Source: Streptomyces roseofulvus
GTDB lineage: Bacteria > Actinomycetota > Actinomycetes > Streptomycetales > Streptomycetaceae
Direction: 5' to 3'
NCBI RefSeq assembly: GCF_039534915.1
Contig: NZ_BAAAWE010000001.1
Span: 7,626,001-7,690,000, forward strand
DNA length: 64,000 nt
This document shows, in pieces, positions 32,657-42,046 of the stretch (position 1 is its first letter; each line of letters begins with the position of its first letter). A model generated the notes under the pieces. The model worked only from the letters and a program-made list of their open reading frames with translations. It was not told the origin of the DNA and made no database searches. The position numbers were made by a program, and so were the translations under genes.

Positions 32657-33712
32657 TCAGGTGGCGACCCAGCGTTCCTGCCGGCGCAGGGCCAGGTCGA
32701 TCAGCGAGCGCACGAACACCAGCTGCCGGAAGGCGTCGTACAGCAGCTCGGGGACGAGCGGCAGGGCGAGGAGCACGGCCCTGCGGCCCGCCCGACGGAC
32801 CGTCAGGGTCCGCTCCAGCACGAAGAGGAGGGTGATCGCCGTCCAGAACGGCGAGAAGCCCTGCCAGCCGTGGGTCGCGAGCGTCAGCACCGTGAAGGTG
32901 AGGAAGAGCGCGAGGGCGAGGGCGCCGACGCCCAGCATCAGCTGCTGTCCGAAGTACGGCAGCGTCACCCGGTTCAGGCCGTAGTCGCGCAGGTTCTCCA
33001 GGGCCCCGCGCTGCCAGCGCATCCGCTGGTGCCAGAGCTTGGGCAGCGTCGGCATCACCTCGGTGACGAGCCAGCAGGCGTCGGGGGAGACCGTGCGGTA
33101 CCCCAGCGTCTTGACCGCCTTGGTGATCTCGTCGTCCTCGGTGAGCGAGGCCAGGCTGTAGTGGCCGTCCCCGCCGCCGATGACCCCCGCGCGGCGGGCG
33201 GCGCGGACCTCGCGCAGCACCCGGGCTCGGAAGACGGTGCCGGTGCCCGTGAGCACCACGGCCTCGTTCCCCTTGCGGTGCACCTCCAGGGCGTAGCGCT
33301 CGTACTCCATCCGCTGGAGGAGTCCGAGCAGTCCGCCGCCCTCCTCGCCGAAGAAGACGCCGCCGACCGCGCCGACGCCGTCGTCCTCCGCGAGGGTGTC
33401 GACGGCGCAGGCCACGAACCCGGGGTTCAGGACCGTGTCCGCGTCCTGGACCAGGACCAGGTCGTCCTCGCCCAGTCCGTCGAGGAGGCCGGGCAACGCC
33501 TGGTTGAGGGCGCCGGCCTTCTTGTCCCGGTTGTCCTCCGGCACGAACACCTCGGCGCCGCAGCGCTCCGCGAGCGCCGCGGTCAGGTCGGTGCAGTTGT
33601 CGGCGACCACCACGATCCGGTCCGGGACGCGCCGCTGCCGGTACAGGCCGGCGAGCGTGGCGACGAGCCGGTCCTGCTCGTTGTGCGCGGGCACCACGGC
33701 CACCACACGCAT
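32657..33712 (-). CDS. Processive family 2 glycosyltransferase (membrane)
   Basis: This 351-residue enzyme has the full set of processive GT2 motifs: nucleotide-binding VVADNCTD, metal-binding QDADT, acceptor TEDDE and product-binding QRMRWQRG (QxxRW). Three C-terminal membrane segments follow (about 250-340). This arrangement is that of hyaluronan, chitin or poly-N-acetylglucosamine synthases, although the N-terminal membrane helices of those enzymes are absent. It would build a polysaccharide at the inner face of the membrane. ATG 33710-33712 starts the MRVVAVVPAHNE core; the longer frame adds an Arg-rich stretch. It forms an operon with the small peptide and perhaps the upstream regulator. 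Confidence 0.88.
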   Translation of the reverse strand: MRVVAVVPAHNEQDRLVATLAGLYRQRRVPDRIVVVADNCTDLTAALAERCGAEVFVPEDNRDKKAGALNQALPGLLDGLGEDDLVLVQDADTVLNPGFVACAVDTLAEDDGVGAVGGVFFGEEGGGLLGLLQRMEYERYALEVHRKGNEAVVLTGTGTVFRARVLREVRAARRAGVIGGGDGHYSLASLTEDDEITKAVKTLGYRTVSPDACWLVTEVMPTLPKLWHQRMRWQRGALENLRDYGLNRVTLPYFGQQLMLGVGALALALFLTFTVLTLATHGWQGFSPFWTAITLLFVLERTLTVRRAGRRAVLLALPLVPELLYDAFRQLVFVRSLIDLALRRQERWVAT

Positions 33713-33878
33713 CGGTCCCTCCTCGCGTGCCGTTCGTCCTTTTCGTCCCCTCACGGTGACGTGGCCGGGTTGCGGGAGGGGTGTACGAGCGGTGCGGCTC
33801 GGTTGCGGAGCGGGCGGCGGGCGCGGAAGGGGACGGAGGTCCCGGGCCGGGGGTGGCGGAGGTCCCGGCCGCGCCGGG

Positions 33879-34586
33879 TCAGTCGGCCGGGTGGTAGCGG
33901 TAGCCGACGCCCCGGACGGTGGAGATGCCGGTACGGCCTCCGGTGGCGGCGGCGATCTTCCGGCGGAGCCGCAGCACGGTGTACTTCACCCGGCCCGGGT
34001 CGCCGTCCGCGTGCGCGCCCCACACCTCGCGCAGCAACTGGCCGTGGCTCAGCACCTGCTCGGGGCGGGCGGCCAGGGCGGCGAGCAGGTCGAACTCCAG
34101 CGGGCTGAGGTCGAGCGCCGTGCCCGCCACGGTGGCGGTGTGCGCGGCCCGGTCGATCACGACGCGCTCGGCCGCTGCCGTGCCGGCGGGTGCTCCGGGG
34201 CGGGGCAGCAGGCGGCGGAAACGGGCCGCGAGCCGGGGGAGGCCCTGCTCCCGGGAGAGGGCGTAGGTGACGTAGTCGTCGGCGCCGAGGCGGTAGGCGC
34301 GGGCCGCGTCGACCTCGACGTACACGGGCGCGGCGACGACGATGGGCATCCCGTGGTCGTGCGCGCGCAGCTCGGTGAGCAGCTGCCAGGGATCGGAGCG
34401 GGGCAGGTCGAGGCTGAGCAGCACACCCTGCGGCCGGCGGGCGCGCAGGGCGCGCCGGGTGGCGGGGCCGTCCGTGGTCTGGAGCACCTCGTGTCCCTGG
34501 TCGCGCAGCATCCCGCCGACGACGTCCACCACGCGCGGGTCCCGCAGCGCGAAGAGGAGCAGGGGGCGGGCGGTCGGCTGCTGCAT
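33879..34586 (-). CDS. OmpR-type regulator with degenerate receiver domain
   Basis: This 235-residue protein has an N-terminal receiver-like domain (about 8-115) and a C-terminal winged-helix DNA-binding domain (about 140-232; SPLEFDLLAALAARPEQVLSHGQLL, then VRGVGYRYH). In the receiver all phosphorylation residues are altered. The acidic pair is FALRD instead of VDDD, the phospho-acceptor position in VLLSLDLPRSD is serine, and the switch lysine is replaced in DDYVTYAL. It is thus an atypical response regulator, probably ligand- or protein-controlled. No histidine kinase is nearby. It lies 166 bases upstream of the glycosyltransferase on the same strand. Confidence 0.87.
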   Translation of the reverse strand: MQQPTARPLLLFALRDPRVVDVVGGMLRDQGHEVLQTTDGPATRRALRARRPQGVLLSLDLPRSDPWQLLTELRAHDHGMPIVVAAPVYVEVDAARAYRLGADDYVTYALSREQGLPRLAARFRRLLPRPGAPAGTAAAERVVIDRAAHTATVAGTALDLSPLEFDLLAALAARPEQVLSHGQLLREVWGAHADGDPGRVKYTVLRLRRKIAAATGGRTGISTVRGVGYRYHPAD

Positions 34587-34665
34587 GCCTGGACGATAGC
34601 CCCGGTCCGCGGGCCCGGCAGCTCGGCCGGTCGGGGCGTCCGGGGCGGGAGCGCGCCGGAAAGGG

Positions 34666-34738
34666 GGCGCCCCCGCGACCGGGGGAGGTCGCGGGGGCGC
34701 CGGGGGCCGGGGCGGCCGGTTCTGGGCGGCCGCCCCGG
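34666..34738 (-). terminator. Double hairpin terminator of katG
   Basis: Two perfect hairpins follow the katG stop. The nearer has a 12-bp stem (34707-34718 with 34727-34738); the farther has a 15-bp stem (34666-34680 with 34687-34701). Tandem terminators fit a highly expressed stress gene. Confidence 0.85.
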
Positions 34739-34754
34739 CGGGGGTGCGGTGCGG

Positions 34755-36980
<2,226 letters not shown>

Positions 36981-37108
36981 GGGTATTCCTTCCGGACACG
37001 CGCGGGAAGGTCGCGGACACGGAGACCCGACGAAGCGGTACCGCCCGGGCGCTCCCCGGGTGGTACGTCACGTCCTCGTCTCCCGCCGTGTCGGACTCTT
37101 CCTGTCCC

Positions 37109-37155
37109 TTGGCCATCAACAAAACTGATCCTACAATGGACGAAGTCCAAGTCAA
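37109..37155. promoter_or_regulatory. Overlapping katG and furA promoters with operator palindrome
   Basis: On the plus strand TTGGCC (37109-37114) and TACAAT (37132-37137) are 17 bases apart and point to furA. On the minus strand TTGACT (complement of 37150-37155) and TAGGAT (complement of 37128-37133) are 16 bases apart and point to katG. The palindrome TGGAC-GAA-GTCCA (37137-37149) sits between the katG -35 and -10 elements. It is well placed for repression by the Fur-type protein. Confidence 0.65.
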
Positions 37156-37241
37156 GAACAACGCCAAAGTGGGGTTGCCGGGCCCGGGGGACGCCTCTCC
37201 GTACGCGCCGGTCCTCGCCGAGGAGGAACAGGTAGGCCCCC

Positions 37242-37655
37242 ATGAGTGACCTGCTGGAGCGGCTGCGGGCCCGAGGCTGGCGGATGACGTCGCAGCGGCG
37301 AGTCGTCGCGGAGGTCCTCGCCGGTGAGCACGTGCACCTCACCGCCGACGAGGTGCACGCGCGCGCCGTGGAGCGACTTCCGGAGATCGCCCGCGCGACC
37401 GTCTACAACACCCTGGGTGAACTGGTCTCGCTCGGTGAGGTGGTGGAGCTCTCCACCGACGGCCGCGCGAAGCGCTACGACCCCAACGCCCGCCGGCCGC
37501 ACCAGCACCTGGTCTGCACGGAATGCGGCACCATCCGCGACGTCCGCCCCTCCGGCGACCCGCTGGCCGCCCTCCCCGACTCCGAGCGCTACGGCTTCAC
37601 CGTCTCGAAGGTCGACGTCACCTACCGGGGCCGCTGCCCGTCCTGCGCGGCCTGA
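37242..37655 (+). CDS. furA: Fur family regulator, FurA/CatR type
   Basis: This 137-residue Fur-family repressor has a winged helix (about 10-80; TSQRRVVAEVLAGEHVHLTADEV; ARATVYNTLGELVSLGEVVEL) and a metal-binding dimerisation domain with RPHQHLVCTECGTIRDV and a closing RGRCPSCAA. The two CxxC pairs form the structural zinc site. Fur proteins next to katG in actinobacteria sense peroxide through metal-catalysed oxidation. It is divergent from katG and likely represses both genes from the shared region. AGGAGGAACAGGTAGG precedes the ATG. Confidence 0.93.
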   Translation: MSDLLERLRARGWRMTSQRRVVAEVLAGEHVHLTADEVHARAVERLPEIARATVYNTLGELVSLGEVVELSTDGRAKRYDPNARRPHQHLVCTECGTIRDVRPSGDPLAALPDSERYGFTVSKVDVTYRGRCPSCAA

Positions 37656-37713
37656 GCGCCCGGGTGGGGGTCGCTTGACGCGGTGAGGTGCGGGTTGTTG
37701 GATGGGGCCCAGA

Positions 37714-37735
37714 TTATTGGTCGTGTGTCCAATAA
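37714..37735. promoter_or_regulatory. TTATTGG-N8-CCAATAA operator-like palindrome
   Basis: Perfect 7-base arms (37714-37720, 37729-37735) in an A/T-rich patch, 36 bases before the C45 gene start. The half-site ATTGG/CCAATAA also occurs upstream of the SIS gene. It is probably a promoter-proximal operator of an unknown regulator. Confidence 0.5.
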
Positions 37736-37771
37736 AGGTCTCGTCCCGATCGCCGTCCAGGGAGCCCGTCC

Positions 37772-38872
37772 ATGCCCCTCTCCGCCTTCCCCCGCCCCGA
37801 GCGCCGGCTCCACGTGGCCGTCGACGCCGTCGAGCCGGGGGAGCGGGGGCGGCTGCGGGGAGCGCGGCTCGGGGAGGGGCTGCGGGCCGCGCTCGACGTG
37901 TACGACCGGCTGTTCGCCCTCGCGGAGATCCCCGGCGCGACCGTCCGGGAGGACGCCCACCGGGCCCTCGACGCGATCGACGCCTTCCGGCCCGAGCTGC
38001 GCGAGCAGATCGAGGGGATCGCGCGGGGCGCGGGCGTCGAGCCGTGGCGGGTCGCCGCGCTCAACGCCCGGACCGAGATCCTGGCCCGCGGCCGCGCCGT
38101 CCCGCCCGGCGAGTGCTCCACCGTCGTCCGCCGCGTCGCCGCCCCCGGCGGCGGCACCACCCACCTCGGCGTCCAGACCTGGGACTGGCACGTCGAACTC
38201 GGCTCCTCCTGGCACACCGTCGACTCCGCCGGCGGGACCCACCGGTACGTCGGCCTCACCGAGCACGGCATCCTCGCCAAGATCGGCGTCAACAGCGCCG
38301 GCCTCGCCCTCCACTTCAACATCCTCGGCCACCGCGACGACCGCGCCGGCGGCCTCCCCGTGCACGTCCTCGCCGCCCTCGTCCTCGAAGAGGCCGACGA
38401 CGCCGCCCACGCCGCCGCACTGATCCGCTCGGCGCCGCTCTCCTCCTCCGGCTCCTTCCTCCTCTTCGACCGGACGCGCGCCGTCCTCCTCGACCTCAGC
38501 CCCGAAGGCGTCTTCGAGGTCCCGCCCCTGGCCGGCGCCACCCATCTGCGCACCAACCACTTCCTCAGCCCCCGGCCCGCGCGCCACGAGAAGACCTGGC
38601 TCTACCAGCCGGACTCGGGGGAGCGGTACGCCTTCCTCCGCGACCGCCTCGACCACGCGCCCGCCGCCGGCCCCGACGAACTGCTGCGGCTCCTCGTCAC
38701 CGGCCCGGGCGAGCCCCCCGTCACCTGTGTGCCCGACCCGGCGGCGCCGCTCGGCCGCCGCTGGGCCAGCCTCGCGACCGTGCTCCTCGACCCGGCGGAG
38801 CGCACCGCGCGGATCCTCGACGGCACCCCGGCGGAGCACGCCGACCGCCCCTGGTACACGCTGCGCGCCTGA
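37772..38872 (+). CDS. C45 family autoproteolytic acyltransferase/hydrolase
   Basis: This 366-residue protein is of the C45 N-terminal-nucleophile family (acyl-CoA:6-aminopenicillanate acyltransferase-like). The self-cleavage site is in PPGECSTVV, with Cys at about residue 115 becoming the new N-terminus of the beta subunit. WDWHVELG, the conserved NSAGLALHFN and LRTNHFLSP segments follow. Bacterial members hydrolyse or transfer acyl groups of amides; natural substrates are mostly unknown. It has its own promoter with a clear palindrome. A broken alcohol dehydrogenase remnant follows directly. Confidence 0.88.
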   Translation: MPLSAFPRPERRLHVAVDAVEPGERGRLRGARLGEGLRAALDVYDRLFALAEIPGATVREDAHRALDAIDAFRPELREQIEGIARGAGVEPWRVAALNARTEILARGRAVPPGECSTVVRRVAAPGGGTTHLGVQTWDWHVELGSSWHTVDSAGGTHRYVGLTEHGILAKIGVNSAGLALHFNILGHRDDRAGGLPVHVLAALVLEEADDAAHAAALIRSAPLSSSGSFLLFDRTRAVLLDLSPEGVFEVPPLAGATHLRTNHFLSPRPARHEKTWLYQPDSGERYAFLRDRLDHAPAAGPDELLRLLVTGPGEPPVTCVPDPAAPLGRRWASLATVLLDPAERTARILDGTPAEHADRPWYTLRA

Positions 38873-38879
38873 CCGGGCG

Positions 38880-39173
38880 GCCCGCCACCACCGCCTCCGC
38901 CGGGGCGATGGCCGCGGTCGAGGGCGACGTCACCGTCGTCGGCCTCGGCGGCGGCACCCTCCCGGTCGGCTTCGGCACCCTCCCGTACGAGGTCTCCGTC
39001 ACCTCCCCTACCGGGGCACCCGCGCCGAGCTCGTCGAGGTCCTCGACCCGGCCCGCGCCGGCGCCGTCGACGTCCACACCGAGACCTGCTCCCTCGACGA
39101 GGCCCCCGAGGCGTACGAGCGGCTGCACGCCGGCCGGATCGAAGGGCGCGCGGTCGTCCTCCCGAACGGCTGA
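38880..39173 (+). pseudogene. Remnant of zinc-type alcohol dehydrogenase (start lost, frameshifted)
   Basis: About 98 codons of the C-terminal part of an NAD(P)-dependent alcohol dehydrogenase can be read in two frames: TTASAGAMAAVEGDVTVVGLGGG to VSVTSP, then, after a shift, YRGTRAELVEVLDPARAG to EGRAVVLPNG and a stop at 39171-39173. The shift lies near 39004-39010, where one C appears to be missing from a run of four. The N-terminal two-thirds, including the zinc site, is absent. The remnant is not expected to be functional. Confidence 0.82.
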
Positions 39174-39206
39174 GGGACCGTCGTCCTCCCGAACGGCTGA
39201 GGGACC
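39153..39206 (+). repeat. Exact 27-bp tandem duplication
   Basis: The 27 bases at 39153-39179, covering the last codons and stop of the remnant gene, are repeated exactly at 39180-39206. It looks like a recent slippage or tandem duplication. It brings a second copy to within 30 bases of the glxA-type start. Confidence 0.95.
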
Positions 39207-39233
39207 GGGAGCGGGGCCGCGTAGGCTCGTGAC

Positions 39234-40190
39234 GTGCCACCCACCCGTCTGTACCGCGTCGCCGTCCTCGTCCTCGAAGGCGCCAAACCCCTCGACGTCG
39301 GCATCCCCGCCCAGGTGTTCACGACCCGCGCGAGCATGCCCTACGAAGTCCGCGTCTGCGGCGCCACCCCCGGCCTCGTCGCCGGCGGCGACGGCCTCTC
39401 CTACAACGTCGCCCACGGCCTCGACGCCCTCGCCTGGGCGGACATCGTCTTCGTCCCCGGCTACCGCTTCCCCGACCGCGAGGACCCGCCCCAGGCCGTC
39501 GTCGAGGCCCTGATCGCCGCCCACGCGCGCGGGGCCCGGCTCGCCGCCATCTCCACCGGCGCCTTCGCGCTCGCCGCCACAGGCCTCCTCGACGGCCGGC
39601 GCGCCACCACCCACTGGCACTACGCCCGCGCCCTCGCCGAGAAGTGGCCCCTGGTCCAGGTCGACGAGAACGTGCTCTTCGTCGACGAGGGCAGCGTCCT
39701 CACCTCCGCCGGCGCCGCCTCCGGCCTCGACCTGTGCCTGCACATCCTCCGCGGCGACCTCGGCGTCGGCGCCGCCAACCACGCCGCCCGCCGGCTCGTC
39801 GCCGCCCCCTACCGCAGCGGCGGCCAGGCCCAGTACGTGCCCCGCAGCGTCCCCGAACCGCACGGCGAACGCTTCGCCACCACCCGCGAATGGGTGCTGC
39901 ACCACCTCGACGAACCCCTCACCCTCGACGTCCTCGCCCGGCACGCCGCCGTCTCGCCGCGCACCTTCTCCCGCCGCTTCGTCGAGGAGACCGGCTACAC
40001 CCCCATGCAGTGGCTGCTGCGCGCCCGCGTCGACCGCGCCCGCGAACTGCTCGAACGCTCCGAACTCGGCGTCGAGCAGATCGCCGCCGAGACCGGCCTC
40101 GGCACCGGGGCCAACCTGCGGATGCACTTCCAGCGGATCCTCGGCACCACCCCCAGCGACTACCGGCGCACCTTCACCCAGGGCGACTGA
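39234..40190 (+). CDS. GlxA-type transcriptional regulator (DJ-1/PfpI + AraC)
   Basis: This 318-residue regulator has an N-terminal DJ-1/PfpI amidotransferase-like domain (about 8-185) and a C-terminal AraC helix-turn-helix pair (about 215-315; LDVLARHAAVSPRTFSRRF; VEQIAAETGLGTGANLRMHF). In the first domain the usual nucleophile position reads AISTGAFALA, so the catalytic cysteine is replaced and the domain is probably a sensor only. The GTG at 39234 lies seven bases after a -10-like TAGGCT, which suggests a leaderless mRNA. The gap to the next gene (gap) is 126 bases, and control of the neighbours is unproven. Confidence 0.9.
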   Translation: MPPTRLYRVAVLVLEGAKPLDVGIPAQVFTTRASMPYEVRVCGATPGLVAGGDGLSYNVAHGLDALAWADIVFVPGYRFPDREDPPQAVVEALIAAHARGARLAAISTGAFALAATGLLDGRRATTHWHYARALAEKWPLVQVDENVLFVDEGSVLTSAGAASGLDLCLHILRGDLGVGAANHAARRLVAAPYRSGGQAQYVPRSVPEPHGERFATTREWVLHHLDEPLTLDVLARHAAVSPRTFSRRFVEETGYTPMQWLLRARVDRARELLERSELGVEQIAAETGLGTGANLRMHFQRILGTTPSDYRRTFTQGD

Positions 40191-40316
40191 GCCCCCACCT
40201 GGGCCGGATCGCCAGATCTTGGCACGATCCTTGCGGACCATGGCGATCTCGCCCCTGCCGCGCGGCGGCGCGGTGCGCGAGGCTGGGTCACGAAGAAACG
40301 GAAGGGACCCCGCATC

Positions 40317-41312
40317 ATGACTCGCATCGCCATCAACGGTTTCGGTCGCATCGGCCGCAACGTGCTCCGCGCCCTCCTGGAGCGCGACACCACGCTGGAG
40401 GTCGTCGCCGTCAACGACCTCACCGAGCCCAAGGCGCTCGCCCGTCTCCTCGCCTTCGACTCCACCTCCGGCCGCCTCGGCCGCCCGGTCTCCGTCGACG
40501 GCGACACCCTCGTCGTGGACGGCCGCCGCATCAAGGTCCTCGCCGAGCGCGAGCCGGCCAACCTCCCCTGGGCCGAGCTGGGCGTCGACATCGTCCTGGA
40601 GGCCACCGGCCGCTTCACCAGCGCCAAGGACGCCCGCCTCCACCTCGACGCCGGTGCCAAGAAGGTCCTCGTCAGCGCGCCCTCCGACGGTGCCGACGTC
40701 ACCCTCGCCTACGGCGTGAACAGCGACACGTACGACGCCGAGCTGCACACGATCGTCTCGAACGCCTCCTGCACCACCAACGCGCTCGCCCCGCTCGCCG
40801 CCGTCCTCGACGAGCTGGCCGGCATCGAGCACGGCTTCATGACGACCGTGCACGCCTACACCCAGGAGCAGAACCTCCAGGACGGCCCGCACCGCGACGC
40901 CCGCCGCGCCCGCAACGCCGCCGTCAACATCGTGCCCACCAGCACCGGCGCCGCCAAGGCCATCGGCCTGGTCCTGCCGCAGCTGGACGGCAAGCTCTCC
41001 GGCGACTCCATCCGCGTGCCCGTGCCGGTCGGCTCGATCGTCGAGCTCAACACGACCGTCTCCCGCGAGGTCACCCGCGACGAGATCCTCGACGCCTACC
41101 GCAAGGCCGCCGAGGGCAAGCTCGCCGGTGTCCTGGAGTACTCGGAGGACGAGCTGGTCTCCTCCGACATCACCGGCAACCCGCACTCCTCCATCTTCGA
41201 CGCCGCCCTCACCCGGGTCGACGGCCGCCACGTGAAGGTCGTCGCCTGGTACGACAACGAGTGGGGCTTCTCGAACCGCGTCATCGACACCCTTCAGCTG
41301 CTCGCCGGCTGA
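40317..41312 (+). CDS. gap: Glyceraldehyde-3-phosphate dehydrogenase, type I
   Basis: This 331-residue NAD-dependent glycolytic enzyme has the nucleotide-binding start ITRIAINGFGRIGRNVLRALLE, the active-site SNASCTTNALAP (Cys about 152), the anion site HAYTQEQNLQDGPH and the closing WYDNEWGFSNRVI. It oxidises glyceraldehyde-3-phosphate to 1,3-bisphosphoglycerate. It stands alone, not in the gap-pgk-tpi operon typical of the main Streptomyces copy, so it is probably a second isozyme. Codon use is strongly biased. A perfect hairpin terminator follows. Confidence 0.96.
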   Translation: MTRIAINGFGRIGRNVLRALLERDTTLEVVAVNDLTEPKALARLLAFDSTSGRLGRPVSVDGDTLVVDGRRIKVLAEREPANLPWAELGVDIVLEATGRFTSAKDARLHLDAGAKKVLVSAPSDGADVTLAYGVNSDTYDAELHTIVSNASCTTNALAPLAAVLDELAGIEHGFMTTVHAYTQEQNLQDGPHRDARRARNAAVNIVPTSTGAAKAIGLVLPQLDGKLSGDSIRVPVPVGSIVELNTTVSREVTRDEILDAYRKAAEGKLAGVLEYSEDELVSSDITGNPHSSIFDAALTRVDGRHVKVVAWYDNEWGFSNRVIDTLQLLAG

Positions 41313-41330
41313 CCCCGCGTCACCCCCGCG

Positions 41331-41360
41331 ACGCCCCCTCGGCTTCGGCCGAGGGGGCGT
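41331..41360 (+). terminator. Hairpin terminator of gap
   Basis: ACGCCCCCTCGGC (41331-41343) pairs exactly with GCCGAGGGGGCGT (41348-41360) around a TTCG tetraloop, 19 bases after the gap stop. Confidence 0.9.
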
Positions 41361-41380
41361 TGTCAGTGCCGGATGGCAGC

Positions 41381-42046
41381 ATGTCGATCATGAGCCGAAT
41401 CATCTCGTACACCACCGGCGACCGCTCCAAGGCCGTCGGCTACCTCGGCGCCGCGGAGCGCCTCACCGACGACCAGCGGCGGGTGCTCGCCATGATCCGC
41501 GAGCGGGCCGAGGCCAGCCAGCGCGACCTCGACCACCAGGACCTCGACTGGGACCTGACCATTCCCGAGGCGCTGGAGCACCTGATCGAGGGCCGCGCCG
41601 ACGCGAAGGGGACGTACGCCGGCAAGGCCTACGCCCGGGCGCTCCAGCACATCATCGACTACTGCGGCTCCGACCCCTCCGACCTGGGCGTCTACTCCAA
41701 GCCCAGCACCTTCTTCGGCCTCCTCGACGACCAGCTGAAGCAGCACGGCGTGCCGGCCGACCTGCTGCCGCACGGCTACCTCTTCTCCGGCCCGCCGGAC
41801 GAGATCCCCTTCCACATCCCCTACGCGATCGACGGCCCCGACATCGGGATGCTGCCGCTCGCCAAGGCGAAGCCCGCCGTCGACGCCTACCGGGCGGTCC
41901 GCGACAAGATCGACCCCGACTTCGTGTACGACCTCGACCTCCTCATCGAGAAGCTGGAGTTCGAGCACGAGGAGTGGGAGTCGACCAAGGCGCGGGGCTA
42001 CGACTGGTACACCCACGACACCCTCTTCTTCTCCATCAACGGCTGA
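41381..42046 (+). CDS. DUF7691-like protein of unknown function
   Basis: This acidic soluble protein of about 221 residues starts MSIMSRIISYTTGDRSKAVGYLG (an alternative ATG is at 41390). Its closing region reads WESTKARGYDWYTHDTLFFSING. It resembles actinobacterial proteins assigned to DUF7691, in which the G-Y-D-W-Y end is conserved. There is no membrane segment or known catalytic motif. Its 3' end overlaps the convergent fadE33-like gene by 11 bases, so the two transcripts are antisense at their ends. Confidence 0.7.
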   Translation: MSIMSRIISYTTGDRSKAVGYLGAAERLTDDQRRVLAMIRERAEASQRDLDHQDLDWDLTIPEALEHLIEGRADAKGTYAGKAYARALQHIIDYCGSDPSDLGVYSKPSTFFGLLDDQLKQHGVPADLLPHGYLFSGPPDEIPFHIPYAIDGPDIGMLPLAKAKPAVDAYRAVRDKIDPDFVYDLDLLIEKLEFEHEEWESTKARGYDWYTHDTLFFSING

